Source of the DNA: Alphaproteobacteria bacterium
GTDB taxonomy: Bacteria > Pseudomonadota > Alphaproteobacteria > Reyranellales > Reyranellaceae
Assembly: GCA_019635875.1 (NCBI GenBank)
Contig: JAHBYP010000006.1
Location: 62,001-126,000 of the forward strand
Length of the DNA stretch: 64,000 nucleotides
Direction of reading: 5' to 3'
In this document: in pieces, positions 17,008 through 25,711 of the stretch
How the letters are laid out: every line of letters begins with the position of its first letter
Position numbering within the stretch: position 1 is the first letter of the stretch
Made by a program: the position numbers and the translations under genes
The notes under the pieces: model-generated
What the model saw: the letters and a program-made list of their open reading frames with translations, nothing else
What the model was told of the DNA's origin: nothing
The model's database searches: none

Positions 17008-17876
17008 CGGAGGCCGATGCAGCCGTTGCCCGCCGCGTCTATGCCGACGAGCTCGCACGGCTTGGCCCGATCACCCACACGCCCGAGCTGACGACGGCCT
17101 TCGCCTCGGTGCCGCGCGAGCGGTTCCTCGGCCCCGGGCCATGGCGAATCATCGTGCCGCACAGGAACGGCAACGAGGTCTTCACTTCGCCCGACGCAGA
17201 TCCCGCGCATCTTTGTCGCGACGTGCTGGTCACCATCGACGCGTCGCGCGGCATCAACAACGGGCAGCCCAGCCTGTGGGCGCGGGCGTTCGACCGGCTC
17301 GGATTGAAGGCGGGCGCGCGCGTGCTGCATGTCGCGGCAGGCACCGGCTACTACAGCGCCATCCTCGCCGAGACGGTCGGACCGACGGGCCGCGTCGTCG
17401 CCGTCGAGTACGAGGCCGACCTCACCGAACTTGCGCGCGCCAATCTCGAACCGTGGCCGCAGGTCACACTGGTGCACGGCGACGGCTGCACGCACGATCC
17501 CGGCTTCGATGTCGATTGCATCGTCGTCTGCGCCGGCTCGACCCATCCCGCGAAGCTGTGGCTCGACCGTCTCGCCGACGGCGGCGTGCTGGTGATGCCG
17601 CTGACCGGCCGCTACGGCTGGGGCATCATGCTGCGCGTCGAGCGGCGCGGCGCATCGTTCGCCGCGTCGTCGGTGTGTGGCGTCGGGATCTATCCCTGCG
17701 CCGGCAACCGCGACACGGCGGCCGAGGGCAGGCTGCAGACCGCGCTCGACGGGCTGACGAGCAACAAGACACCGATCACGGCGCTGCATCGCGGCGAGCC
17801 GCCGACCGGCGGTCGCCCGCGCGTCTGGTACGCCGGACCGGGCTTCTGGCTCGAGAGATCATCGGTCCCGACATGA
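17004..17876 (+). CDS. Protein-L-isoaspartate O-methyltransferase-like SAM methyltransferase
   Basis: A 290-residue methyltransferase starting at GTG 17004, which overlaps the GST stop by 4 bp. The PCMT-type pattern is FASVPRERFLGPGPW, then DVLVTIDASRGINNGQPSLWA (the substrate loop). SAM motif I is VLHVAAGTGYYSAIL and post-I is VVAVEYEADLTELA, followed by GGVLVMPLT. Protein repair of isoaspartate residues is the known role of the parent family. This member has a longer C-terminus (about 70 residues) and lacks the strict motif I GTGSGY, so the real substrate could be different. It overlaps the next gene by 4 bp as ATGA. Confidence 0.72.
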   Translation: MTEADAAVARRVYADELARLGPITHTPELTTAFASVPRERFLGPGPWRIIVPHRNGNEVFTSPDADPAHLCRDVLVTIDASRGINNGQPSLWARAFDRLGLKAGARVLHVAAGTGYYSAILAETVGPTGRVVAVEYEADLTELARANLEPWPQVTLVHGDGCTHDPGFDVDCIVVCAGSTHPAKLWLDRLADGGVLVMPLTGRYGWGIMLRVERRGASFAASSVCGVGIYPCAGNRDTAAEGRLQTALDGLTSNKTPITALHRGEPPTGGRPRVWYAGPGFWLERSSVPT

Positions 17877-18397
17877 GGCGCGTTCTGCTATTCCTGCTGC
17901 TGCTCGTGGCAATGCCTGCGGCGGCAGAACCTGCGCGCTTGTTTGACGGCGCGTTGTCGTTCGATCTGCCACCCGGGTTTCGCCGGATGACCGAGGCGGA
18001 GATCACGGCAGCGTCGCCGTTCCCATGGCTATTGTACGGCGCGCAGCACGATGGCTTCGCCGACAGCGACGGGCTCACGATGATCGCGGCGATGCGCGCG
18101 CTGCGACCGGGGCTCTCGGCCAGCGATCTCACTGCCATCGGTCAGATGATGCAGCATGGCGTCGCGCTGCGGGTCGGGATGACGGTGCGTCGCCATGGGC
18201 TGGTCGCTATCGGGCGCACCCGGTGGTACGCCATCGAATTCAGTTCGCAAGCGGCCGGTGAGCCGGTCGAGTTCCTGACTCGGGTAGGCTTACAGAAGCA
18301 ATACTTCGTTGTCGTTTCGGCCAAGGCGGTGACGCGCGTGTTTCAGCAGCGTGAGGCAGCGCTGCGGCGGGCGCTGGAAACGATGAAGCCCGACTGA
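17873..18397 (+). CDS. Exported protein of unknown function
   Basis: A 174-residue protein with a signal peptide (MRRVLLFLLLLVAMPAAAEP, cleavage near residue 18). The mature part reads FDGALSFDLPPGFRRMTEAE, then LTMIAAMRALRPGLSASDL and TRWYAIEFSSQAAGEPV, resembling small DUF1795/PsbP-like folds that bind membranes or lipids. That resemblance is weak. It overlaps the preceding methyltransferase gene (ATGA), implying coupled translation, and its stop directly abuts the stop of the convergent Rieske oxygenase gene. Confidence 0.6.
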   Translation: MRRVLLFLLLLVAMPAAAEPARLFDGALSFDLPPGFRRMTEAEITAASPFPWLLYGAQHDGFADSDGLTMIAAMRALRPGLSASDLTAIGQMMQHGVALRVGMTVRRHGLVAIGRTRWYAIEFSSQAAGEPVEFLTRVGLQKQYFVVVSAKAVTRVFQQREAALRRALETMKPD

Positions 18398-19552
18398 TCA
18401 GCGCGCGCCGTTGGCCATCGCCTTGACCAGCGAGGCATGGAAGTCGTGCAGCCCCGGCTCGTTGCGGCCGAAGACCACGTGGTCCTGCGCGCCGCTGTGG
18501 AAGCCCTGCTGGATGGTGCGCGCCATCGGGAAGTCCTCGACCTGCACGGTGCCGCGCAGGATCTGCCAGTTCTTCTCCCATTTCTCGCGATCGGCCGGGC
18601 GCACCTCGCGCTCGGGGCTGATCAGCCAGGTGCGCACGACGCAGCGATTGGGATCGGCGCCGTCGGGCACGGCGGTCCAGAACTCGACGTGGTCGCGCTG
18701 CCACACGACAATGGCGTTGGGGAAGACGCGGTGGATGCCGACGATGTGGTCGCCGAACTGACGCTGATCGGCGGGCAGATGGCGTACCGCCTCGTAGCTC
18801 TTGCGCGGCGCGATGAAGCGGCCATGCCGGCCGAGCTGCTCGTAGATGCCGCCGCGGCCCTCGATGAAACGGCCTACGGTTTTGTTGTGCAGGTGCGGCA
18901 CGTGATAGAGCTCGAGGAAGGTGTCGACCACGAGCTTCCAGTTGAGCTGTTCGGGATACCTTTCGAAGCGGAACACGCCGCCCTCGGCGATCTTCATCTC
19001 GGCCAGCACCGCGTTCATCGGCCCGAGAAAGGCCTCGATATCGACCGCGCCGCCCTCGATCGGGCCGAGCCACACCAGGCCATGGCGCTCGGCGACGGGC
19101 AGCCTCACCAGCGCGCGACTCGAGCGGTCGATGCCGGCGAAGGCTTCCTGCTGCGGGATATGACGCAGGCTGCCGTCGCCGCCGTAGACCCAGGAATGGA
19201 ACTTGCAGGTGAACGTGGCCTTGTGGCCGGCCTCCTCGTCGACGACGCGGCAGCCGCGGTGGCGGCAGACATTGTGGAAGGCGGCCAGGCTTCCATCGGC
19301 CTGGCGCACGATCAGGGCGGAGACGCCGTCGATGTCGACGGTGCGGAAATCGCCGGCGCGCGCCAGCTCGGAAGAGGCGGCGACGATCAGCGGCTGGCGG
19401 CGGAACAGGAGGTCGCGCTCGCGCTGCAGGTGCCCGGCGTCGATGTAGTGCGCCACCGGCTGGCGGTACTCGCTGTCCGCCATCATCGTCGTGTTGGCCG
19501 CGAGCAGAGCGGCGATCTGGTCGCCCAGCCGGCGTTCGGTCGCGACGTCCAT
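18398..19552 (-). CDS. Rieske-type ring-hydroxylating oxygenase, alpha subunit
   Basis: A 384-residue oxygenase. The Rieske cluster motif is CRHRGCRV...CKFHSWVY (C-x-H then C-x-x-H, residues about 92-116). The catalytic domain has the non-heme iron pattern VDTFLELYHVPHLH, giving two histidines near residues 218-223. The family hydroxylates aromatic or N-methyl compounds using electrons from a separate reductase. No reductase or small beta subunit is adjacent. Start ATG 19552-19550 is preferred to an upstream extension of the frame because the family starts near there. It is divergent from the ymdB-like gene and abuts the stop of the convergent exported-protein gene. Confidence 0.85.
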   Translation of the reverse strand: MDVATERRLGDQIAALLAANTTMMADSEYRQPVAHYIDAGHLQRERDLLFRRQPLIVAASSELARAGDFRTVDIDGVSALIVRQADGSLAAFHNVCRHRGCRVVDEEAGHKATFTCKFHSWVYGGDGSLRHIPQQEAFAGIDRSSRALVRLPVAERHGLVWLGPIEGGAVDIEAFLGPMNAVLAEMKIAEGGVFRFERYPEQLNWKLVVDTFLELYHVPHLHNKTVGRFIEGRGGIYEQLGRHGRFIAPRKSYEAVRHLPADQRQFGDHIVGIHRVFPNAIVVWQRDHVEFWTAVPDGADPNRCVVRTWLISPEREVRPADREKWEKNWQILRGTVQVEDFPMARTIQQGFHSGAQDHVVFGRNEPGLHDFHASLVKAMANGAR

Positions 19553-19634
19553 GGCACTCTCCTCTGATGGCCGCATGATGACGCAGCCCGCCCCGGCGGG
19601 GCAATATGGCTGGTACGGAAGGGCAGGTGGCGTG

Positions 19635-20453
19635 ATGAAGGTGTTGTTCTGCGGCGATATCGTCGGGCGCAGCGGGCGCGACGTGGTGCTGCGCGAGGTG
19701 CCGCGGCTGCGCCAGGCGCTCGGCCTCGACTTCGTCGTGGTCAACGGCGAGAACGCGGCCGCCGGCTTCGGCATCACGGCGAGGATCTGCGCCGATCTGC
19801 ATGCCGCCGGCGTCGACGTGATCACCGGCGGCAACCATTCCTGGGACCAGAAGGAGGTCATGGCGCATATCGCGCAGGACAAGCGCCTGCTGCGGCCGAT
19901 CAACTATCCGCCGGGCACGCCGGGCTGGGGTTCCAACGTCTACGACGCGGCCCGGCGCCAGAAGGTGCTGGTGATCAACGTCATGTGCCGGCTGTTCATG
20001 GACGCACTCGACGATCCTTTCCGCGCGCTCGACGCCGAGCTGGCCAGGCACCGGCTGAAGGGCACGGCGGATTTCATCCTGGTCGACGTCCATGGCGAGG
20101 CGACCAGCGAGAAGCAGTCGATCGGCCACTTCCTCGACGGCCGCGTCTCGGCGGTGATCGGCACGCACAGCCATATCCCGACGGCCGATTCCTGGATTCT
20201 GCCTGGCGGTACGGCCTACCAGACCGACGCCGGCATGTGCGGCGACTACGACTCGGTGATCGGCATGAAGAAGGAGATCGCCGTGCAGCGCTTCATCCGC
20301 AAGATCCCGGGCGAGCGTTTGGCGCCGGCGGAGGGCGAGGGCACGCTGTGCGGCGTGCTGATCGAGAGCGACGACAGTTCGGGCCTGGCCCGTTCGATCC
20401 AGCCGATCCGCATCGGTGGGCGGCTGCCGGCGACCGTCATCGGGGCGCCATGA
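19635..20453 (+). CDS. YmdB-family metallophosphoesterase (TIGR00282-like)
   Basis: A 272-residue calcineurin-like phosphoesterase. The dimetal motifs are MKVLFCGDIVGRSGRD (D near residue 8), VVNGENAAAGFGIT (GEN motif), DVITGGNHSWDQKE (GGNH), DFILVDVHGEATSEK and VIGTHSHIPTADSW (GTHSH). YmdB in Bacillus hydrolyses 2',3'-cAMP. The family is common in alphaproteobacteria next to yebC and ruvC, as here, but the local role is not established. Start ATG 19635 follows the family N-terminus. In many relatives it follows the 5-formyl-THF cyclo-ligase directly; here about 9.8 kb lies between. Confidence 0.88.
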   Translation: MKVLFCGDIVGRSGRDVVLREVPRLRQALGLDFVVVNGENAAAGFGITARICADLHAAGVDVITGGNHSWDQKEVMAHIAQDKRLLRPINYPPGTPGWGSNVYDAARRQKVLVINVMCRLFMDALDDPFRALDAELARHRLKGTADFILVDVHGEATSEKQSIGHFLDGRVSAVIGTHSHIPTADSWILPGGTAYQTDAGMCGDYDSVIGMKKEIAVQRFIRKIPGERLAPAEGEGTLCGVLIESDDSSGLARSIQPIRIGGRLPATVIGAP

Positions 20454-20664
20454 TCGGGGCTTAGGCTGGCATCGTGAAATGAGCGGGCACTTCGGTGCCG
20501 ATTCGTTCCAGATTCTCCACCGGTTGTGGGTGATGGGGTGGCCTTATCACTACATCCGGTATGAACCAGACTCTTGTTGACGGCTTCCGAAAAAGATTCA
20601 AAAGTCCTTGTTATTGAACGGTTTTTTCTTAAATCCGTTCGCCGAATTTCCCGGTTAGAGGGGG
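20454..20664 (+). other. AT-richer intergenic leader upstream of tandem terminators; possible small RNA
   Basis: This 211-bp stretch after the ymdB-like gene is clearly lower in GC than its surroundings and holds no convincing protein frame. It contains a tight hairpin GGCAC-TTCG-GTGCC at about 20485-20498, an inverted pair GTGAT...ATCAC near 20530-20550, and a TTGACG at 20577-20582 that could be a -35 box although no good -10 is seen. Two strong plus-strand intrinsic terminators follow at once. It could be a long 3' UTR of the ymdB-like gene or an independent small RNA; I cannot choose between them from sequence. Confidence 0.4.
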
Positions 20665-20692
20665 CGTCGGAACCAAGGTTCCGACGTTTTTT
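20665..20692 (+). terminator. Intrinsic terminator 1 of a tandem pair
   Basis: CGTCGGAAC pairs with GTTCCGACG around a four-base loop, followed by six Ts (20687-20692). This is a textbook Rho-independent terminator for plus-strand transcripts. Confidence 0.85.
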
Positions 20693-20693
20693 A

Positions 20694-20725
20694 GGCGGGG
20701 GTCTCCGACCCCCGCCCTTTTTTTT
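20694..20725 (+). terminator. Intrinsic terminator 2 of a tandem pair
   Basis: GGCGGGGGTC pairs with GACCCCCGCC around a TCC loop, followed by eight Ts (20718-20725). It lies one base after the T-run of terminator 1. Doubling suggests a strong need to stop plus-strand transcription before the convergent oxidoreductase gene. Confidence 0.88.
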
Positions 20726-20748
20726 CCGCAGCCCGGCTGTGGACAAAC

Positions 20749-21729
20749 CTAGGGGATATCCACCACGACGTGGCCGATCTTGCTGCCGTCCTCGACGGTG
20801 CGATGGGCCTCGGCGGTCCTCGCCAGCGGCAGTCGCGCGGCGATGTTGAACAGCGCGTGGCTGTCCGCCACCCAGCGCTCTATGTCGCGGAAGCACTGCG
20901 CGCGCTGCTGCGGCGTGATGGTGTAGACCAGCACCGGCCGCAGGACGACGTTCTTCACGATCGAGGCATAGAACGGCAGCTCGGCGGTCGGCGTCTTCGA
21001 GCCGTAATAGGCGAGCACGCCCTCGGGCTTCAGCATTGCCAGATCGTTCGCCAGGTTCTCGCCCAGCTCGACCTCGACGATGCGGTCCAGCCCACGACCG
21101 CGCGTGATCTCATTGACCCGCTCCGCGACATTCTCGCCGCGATAATTGATCACGTGATGCGCGCCCGCGGCCCGCGCATGCGCCGCCTTGGCCTCGCCGC
21201 TCACCGTGGCGATCACCTCGGCGCCGGCCCAGCGCGCGAGCTGCACGGCGTAGTGCCCGACGACACCGGCGCCGCCCGACACCAGCACCGTCTGCCCGGT
21301 GGGCGAGAAGTCGGCGAACAGGCAGCGATGCGCGGTCATCACGGGAATGCCCAGGCAGGCGCCCTGCGCATCGTCGAGTCCCTGGGGCAACGGCACTGCG
21401 AACTCTGCCGGCAGCGCGCAGAGCTCGGCCGCCGTTCCGCCTGCGCGCAGATAGGCCGCGTTGAACACCCACACCCGCTCGCCGATGCGCGATGCCGGCA
21501 CGCCCGCGCCGACCGCGACGACCTCGCCGGCGCCGTCGCTGTGCGGCACCTGGCGCTTCAGCGTCATCCTGGCGCGCAAGCCCATGCGGCTCTTCACGTC
21601 GGACGGATTGACCGCCGAGCTCCTCATGCGCACCACGACCTCGCCGGGTCCCGGTGACGGATCGGCCATGTCGCCGACCACCAGCACCTCGTCGGCCGGC
21701 CCATTGCGCTCGTACCAGCACGCCTTCAT
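20749..21729 (-). CDS. Zinc-independent quinone oxidoreductase / MDR-family NADPH dehydrogenase
   Basis: A 326-residue medium-chain dehydrogenase/reductase. The N-terminal GroES-like domain has SSAVNPSDVKSRMG and VPHSDGAGEVVAVG. The nucleotide-binding domain has VLVSGGAGVVGHYAVQLA (the A-x-x-G-x-x-G variant of NADPH quinone reductases), then AHHVINYRGENVAE. No structural or catalytic zinc cysteines are seen, so it belongs to the QOR-like branch. It probably reduces quinones or enones. Its start overlaps the stop of the upstream DJ-1 gene by 4 bp, making a two-gene minus-strand operon. Confidence 0.85.
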   Translation of the reverse strand: MKACWYERNGPADEVLVVGDMADPSPGPGEVVVRMRSSAVNPSDVKSRMGLRARMTLKRQVPHSDGAGEVVAVGAGVPASRIGERVWVFNAAYLRAGGTAAELCALPAEFAVPLPQGLDDAQGACLGIPVMTAHRCLFADFSPTGQTVLVSGGAGVVGHYAVQLARWAGAEVIATVSGEAKAAHARAAGAHHVINYRGENVAERVNEITRGRGLDRIVEVELGENLANDLAMLKPEGVLAYYGSKTPTAELPFYASIVKNVVLRPVLVYTITPQQRAQCFRDIERWVADSHALFNIAARLPLARTAEAHRTVEDGSKIGHVVVDIP

Positions 21730-22358
21730 CGCTGCGCTCCCGCGGCGAGCAGGGCCAGCGCCTTGGCTCGCGTTGCTTCATCCGCGCTGACCGCGTTGCC
21801 GCTGTCGAAAGGCGGCTGCGGATCGTACTCGATGGCGAGCTGCAGGGCGCGCGCCGTCGGCTCATCGACGAGACGGGCGGCCAGGGACAGCGCCATGTCG
21901 ATGCCGGAGGAAACGCCGGCGGCGGTGATCACCTTGCCCTCGATCACCACGCGCTCGGGCGCGTAGGTCGCGCCGTGCTTGGTCAGGGCCCTGGCGGCTG
22001 CCCAGTGGGTCGCGGCGCGCTTGCCCTGCAGGATGCCTGCCGCGCCCAGGATCATCGCGCCGGTGCAGACCGAGGTGGTCCACGTCGTCGTCGCATGCAG
22101 GCGGCGCGCCCAGTCGATCGCGGCCGGATCGCCGAGCTGCGCGAAATTGCCGGTGCCCGGCACGACCATCACGTCGGCCGCGGCGATATCGGCGAACTTT
22201 GCGGTCTTGTCGAACACCAGGCCGGTATCGGTGCGGATCGGCCCGCCGTCGCGGCTGGCGGTGACGGCCTGGGCGCCGGGCAGACGGGCCAGCACCTCCC
22301 ACGGCCCGACGGCGTCGAGCGTGGTCATGTCGTCGTAGAACAGGAAGGCGATGCGCAT
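21726..22358 (-). CDS. DJ-1/PfpI family protein (isonitrile-hydratase-like)
   Basis: A 210-residue class I glutamine-amidotransferase-like protein. It starts [20 protein letters not shown], whose acidic residue in the second loop is typical of GlxA/isonitrile hydratases. The nucleophile elbow is [14 protein letters not shown] (Cys near residue 97). [10 protein letters not shown] follows, and [16 protein letters not shown] is the family's later core. The annotation as isonitrile hydratase is a common but weak transfer; detoxifying or regulatory roles are also possible. Start ATG 22358-22356 gives a conventional length. It overlaps the oxidoreductase gene by 4 bp. Confidence 0.82.
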   Translation of the reverse strand: MRIAFLFYDDMTTLDAVGPWEVLARLPGAQAVTASRDGGPIRTDTGLVFDKTAKFADIAAADVMVVPGTGNFAQLGDPAAIDWARRLHATTTWTTSVCTGAMILGAAGILQGKRAATHWAAARALTKHGATYAPERVVIEGKVITAAGVSSGIDMALSLAARLVDEPTARALQLAIEYDPQPPFDSGNAVSADEATRAKALALLAAGAQR

Positions 22359-22422
22359 GGCCGCCTCCGATATGCTAGAAAGCGCCGACAGGCAACCAAC
22401 CAGGCAACGCATCCCCCGAACC

Positions 22423-23181
22423 ATGGCTGGCCATTCACAGTTCAAGAACATCATGCACCGCAAGGGCGCGCAGGACGCCAAGCGGGCGAAGATCTTCACC
22501 AAGCTGCTGCGCGAGATCACCACGGCGGCCAAGCAGGGACTGCCCGATCCGGCGGCTAATCCGCGGCTGCGCGCCGCCGTGATCGCCGCGCGCGCCGGCA
22601 ACATGACGCGTGACACGATCGAGCGCGCCATCAAGCGCGCCTCGGGCGTTGGCGGCGAGGCCGACTACGTCGAGATGCGCTACGAGGGCTACGGCCCGGG
22701 CGGCGTCGCGGTGATCGTCGAGGCGCTGACCGACAACCGCAACCGCACCGCGTCCGACGTGCGCTCGACCTTCACCAAGTACGGCGGCAACATGGGCGAG
22801 AGCAACAGCGTCTCCTTCATGTTCGACCGCGTCGGCGAGTTCCGCTTTCCGCGTTCGGTCGGCAGCGCCGACGAGGTGATGGAGAAGGCGATCGAGGCCG
22901 GCGCCGACGACGTGCAGAGTGTCGAGGGCGAGGAGGGCTACCACGAGATCGTCTGCGCCCAGGACGATTTCGCCGCTGTGCGCGAGGCGCTCGAGAAGTC
23001 GCTGGGCCAGCCGAGCAGCGCCAGGATCGTCTGGCGGCCCAAGACCACGGCGCCGATCGAGGGCGAGCAGGCGCAGACCCTCTTCAAGCTGATCGAGCAG
23101 CTCGAGGACAACGACGACGTGCAGAACGTCTACGCCAATTTCGAGATGTCCGACGCCACCATGGCGAGCCTGGCGGGGTAG
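22423..23181 (+). CDS. yebC: YebC/PmpR-family transcription or translation regulator
   Basis: A 252-residue protein with the canonical start [20 protein letters not shown] (N-terminal helical domain), then [34 protein letters not shown] (the family signature, about residues 88-106) and [16 protein letters not shown]. YebC proteins are known as DNA-binding regulators, and some members relieve ribosome stalling at proline runs. The second role is notable because the poly-proline protein TolA is encoded nearby, but a link is only inference. It precedes ruvC by 9 bp, the usual alphaproteobacterial order. Confidence 0.95.
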   Translation: MAGHSQFKNIMHRKGAQDAKRAKIFTKLLREITTAAKQGLPDPAANPRLRAAVIAARAGNMTRDTIERAIKRASGVGGEADYVEMRYEGYGPGGVAVIVEALTDNRNRTASDVRSTFTKYGGNMGESNSVSFMFDRVGEFRFPRSVGSADEVMEKAIEAGADDVQSVEGEEGYHEIVCAQDDFAAVREALEKSLGQPSSARIVWRPKTTAPIEGEQAQTLFKLIEQLEDNDDVQNVYANFEMSDATMASLAG

Positions 23182-23190
23182 GGACACCGC

Positions 23191-23817
23191 ATGCGCCTGA
23201 TCGGCCTCGATCCCGGGCTGCGCAACACCGGCTGGGGCGTGATCGAGTCGGAGGGCAGCCATCTGCGCTTCATCGCCTGCGGTGTCGTGCGCTCCGACGA
23301 GGCGCTGTCGCTGGCCGAGCGACTGTGCCAGCTCTTCGATGGCGTCAGCGACGTGATCCGCGAGTGGCAACCGAGCGAGGCCGCGGTCGAGGAGACCTTC
23401 GTCAACAAGAACCCGAACTCGACGCTCAAGCTCGGCCAGGCGCGCGGCGCGGTGCTGATGGCGCCGGCCAAGCTGGGGCTGGCGGTGATCGAGTACGGCG
23501 CCAACCACATCAAGAAATCCGTGGTCGGCGTCGGCCACGCCGAGAAGCAGCAGGTCGAGCTGATGGTGTCGCGCCTGCTGCCCGGCGTCACCGCCACCGC
23601 CGACGCCGCCGATGCGCTGGCCGTCGCGATCTGCCACGCCCATCACCGCCGCACCGGCCACAAATGGGTTGAGGGCAAGGTGCAGGCCGGCGCCGAGGGC
23701 GGCGAGATCGGCGCCGTGCGCGGCGGTCGCGTCGGCGCGGGCCGCGGCAAGAGCGGCGTGCGCGGATCGCAGGCCGAGTGGGAGCGCGCCATGCTGGCGA
23801 GGGCGACCAAGAGATGA
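23191..23817 (+). CDS. ruvC: Holliday junction resolvase RuvC
   Basis: A 208-residue resolvase that cuts Holliday junctions. The acidic catalytic residues are in [17 protein letters not shown] (D7), [20 protein letters not shown] (E near 67) and [17 protein letters not shown] (the C-terminal acid plus DALA.A). The core ends near residue 155; the remaining ~50 residues form a Gly/Arg/Glu-rich tail longer than in E. coli RuvC (173 residues). Its stop overlaps the ruvA start (ATGA), so the two are translationally coupled. Confidence 0.95.
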   Translation: MRLIGLDPGLRNTGWGVIESEGSHLRFIACGVVRSDEALSLAERLCQLFDGVSDVIREWQPSEAAVEETFVNKNPNSTLKLGQARGAVLMAPAKLGLAVIEYGANHIKKSVVGVGHAEKQQVELMVSRLLPGVTATADAADALAVAICHAHHRRTGHKWVEGKVQAGAEGGEIGAVRGGRVGAGRGKSGVRGSQAEWERAMLARATKR

Positions 23818-24431
23818 TCGGCAGATTGCGCGGCAGCATCGAGCAGGTCGACGAAGATTCCTGCGTCGTCGACGTCAACGGCGTGGGCTATGTCGTGCAC
23901 GCCTCGGCGCGTACCCTGCGCGAGCTGTCGCCGGGCGTCGAGGCGCGGCTCCTGGTCGAGACCGTGGTGCGCGAGGACGCGATCCTGCTCTACGGCTTCA
24001 TCGCCGCCGCCGAGCGCGACTGGTTCCGTATCCTCACCACGGTGCAGGGCGTCGGCGCCAAGGTCGCACTCTCACTTCTCTCCACGCTCGCACCCGACGA
24101 GCTCGCCTCGGCGATCGTGGCGCAGGACAAGGCCTCGCTGAACCGCGCATCGGGCGTCGGCCCCAAGCTCGCCGCGCGGCTCGCCACCGAGCTCAAGGAC
24201 AAGGCGACGCAATGGGGCGCCATACCCGGCGCGCGCGCATCCACCGCACCGAAGGCCGACGCACCGGCCGCTGTGCCCTCCGCCAACGAGGACGCGATCT
24301 CCGCCCTGGTCAACCTCGGCTACAAGCGCATGGAAGCCTTCGGCGCCATCGCCCGCGTCTCGGCCCGCCTGGGCGCCGACGCCAGGATCGACGCGCTGAT
24401 CCGCGAGGGCCTCAGGGAACTCGCACGCTAG
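23814..24431 (+). CDS. ruvA: Holliday junction branch-migration protein RuvA
   Basis: A 205-residue RuvA. It starts [20 protein letters not shown] (OB-fold domain I). The two helix-hairpin-helix segments of domain II follow ([18 protein letters not shown] and [19 protein letters not shown]). A linker leads to domain III ([19 protein letters not shown]), which contacts RuvB. Start ATG 23814 overlaps the ruvC stop by 4 bp. Unusually, ruvB does not follow; two unrelated genes intervene before ruvB at 26703. Confidence 0.95.
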   Translation: MIGRLRGSIEQVDEDSCVVDVNGVGYVVHASARTLRELSPGVEARLLVETVVREDAILLYGFIAAAERDWFRILTTVQGVGAKVALSLLSTLAPDELASAIVAQDKASLNRASGVGPKLAARLATELKDKATQWGAIPGARASTAPKADAPAAVPSANEDAISALVNLGYKRMEAFGAIARVSARLGADARIDALIREGLRELAR

Positions 24432-24436
24432 CCGAC

Positions 24437-25606
24437 CTAGAACCGCGCCACGCCGGCGTCCAAGCCCATGCAGATCCGTCCGGCTATGACATAATTGTTC
24501 GGCGACATCGCGACGTGCTTCACGGCGGCATGGACGTCGCGCGCGCAGCGCTCCAATGGCGCACTCTCGAAGATCGAGATGCTCCCCGACACGGTCGACA
24601 GCATGTCGACAATGCGCACGGCGCTTTCCGCCGCATGGGCGCAGGCTGCCCGAAAAAGGGCGCGCGCACGGATCAGCCGGTCGCCGCCCATGTCGGTGGC
24701 CATCATCAGCTCGGTGATGGCCTCGACCAGAAAAGCGCGCGCTGCGTGATGGAGCGCTTCGGCACGACCGACCTCGGCTTGGACGATCTCGCGATCGCGC
24801 AAGGCGGCCGACATGCCCCTGCGCGACGTCGTGGCCGCCAGCCCAATGAAGCTGGAGATTGTCGCGCGAGCGATGCCCAACGGCACAACCGAAACGGTCA
24901 GCGGATAGATCGATGCCACCGGCAACCGGTAGAGGACATTTGATTGAGTCGGCGGCGGATCCATGAAGCGGTGCGCATGGGCGGCAGGGACGAAAACGTC
25001 GCGCGCCTCGAAATCGCAGCTGCCGGTGCCACGCATGCCCGAAACGAACCAGTTGTCGACGATGGATACGCTCCCGGCAGGGAGATGGCAGCAGACCAGT
25101 TCAGACGAAGTGGCCGCCGGCGCCACGGCGCACAGACCCATCGCCCAGGTCGCGTGGTGAATTCCGCTGCCGAACGGCCAGCGCCCGGTGACGCGATACC
25201 CGCCGTCGACCGGCACGGCTTCGCCGACCGCTCCTGTCGACGAAGCGACAAAGGCCCGCCGGTCTGCGAACCAGTCACCGGCGACTTCCGGCGCGAGATA
25301 GCCGCCAACCCGGCTCATGCCGCCACCGTTGCCGACCAGCCAACCAACCGATCCGTCGAGCTCGCTCGCGGCCTCGACGACGCGCATGAACCCGTGCGGC
25401 GACAGTTCCAGTCCGCCCAATGCCCTTGGCAGGAAGAGCCGGAACGCGCCGATGTCGCACAGGGCCTCGAACACCCGCTTCGGCAGTCGCCGCGCCTCGT
25501 CGAAGGAACCGCGATGCTTCTCGATCAGCGGCCGCAGGCGGCCGAGCTGTTCGACCAGGCGATCGACTTGGTCGACTTCATGTGCGCTCATCCAGCTGTC
25601 CGGCAT
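24437..25606 (-). CDS. Acyl-CoA-dehydrogenase-fold flavoprotein (HsaA-like monooxygenase or dehydrogenase)
   Basis: A 389-residue protein with the acyl-CoA dehydrogenase fold: LIEKHRGSFDEARRLPKRVF, FRLFLPRALGGLELSP, SELDGSVGWLVGNGGGMSR, and GGYRVTGRWPFGSGIHHA in the beta domain. The later helices contain VSGSISIFESAPLERCARDV, close to the C-terminus of flavin-dependent two-component monooxygenases (HsaA/HpaH-like). The ACAD catalytic glutamate is not evident, which favours the monooxygenase branch. Start ATG 25606-25604 has GGAGG nine bases upstream. It is divergent from the LysR gene and inserted between ruvA and ruvB. Confidence 0.78.
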   Translation of the reverse strand: MPDSWMSAHEVDQVDRLVEQLGRLRPLIEKHRGSFDEARRLPKRVFEALCDIGAFRLFLPRALGGLELSPHGFMRVVEAASELDGSVGWLVGNGGGMSRVGGYLAPEVAGDWFADRRAFVASSTGAVGEAVPVDGGYRVTGRWPFGSGIHHATWAMGLCAVAPAATSSELVCCHLPAGSVSIVDNWFVSGMRGTGSCDFEARDVFVPAAHAHRFMDPPPTQSNVLYRLPVASIYPLTVSVVPLGIARATISSFIGLAATTSRRGMSAALRDREIVQAEVGRAEALHHAARAFLVEAITELMMATDMGGDRLIRARALFRAACAHAAESAVRIVDMLSTVSGSISIFESAPLERCARDVHAAVKHVAMSPNNYVIAGRICMGLDAGVARF

Positions 25607-25711
25607 GACTTACCGCCTCCCATGGCGGGTCAACTCTCCGATCATCCGGCGGTACGCGGCAAATTCGTAGAATTCAGGTGCGGTGCGATCCTGTTCATCT
25701 AGAGTCGAGCC

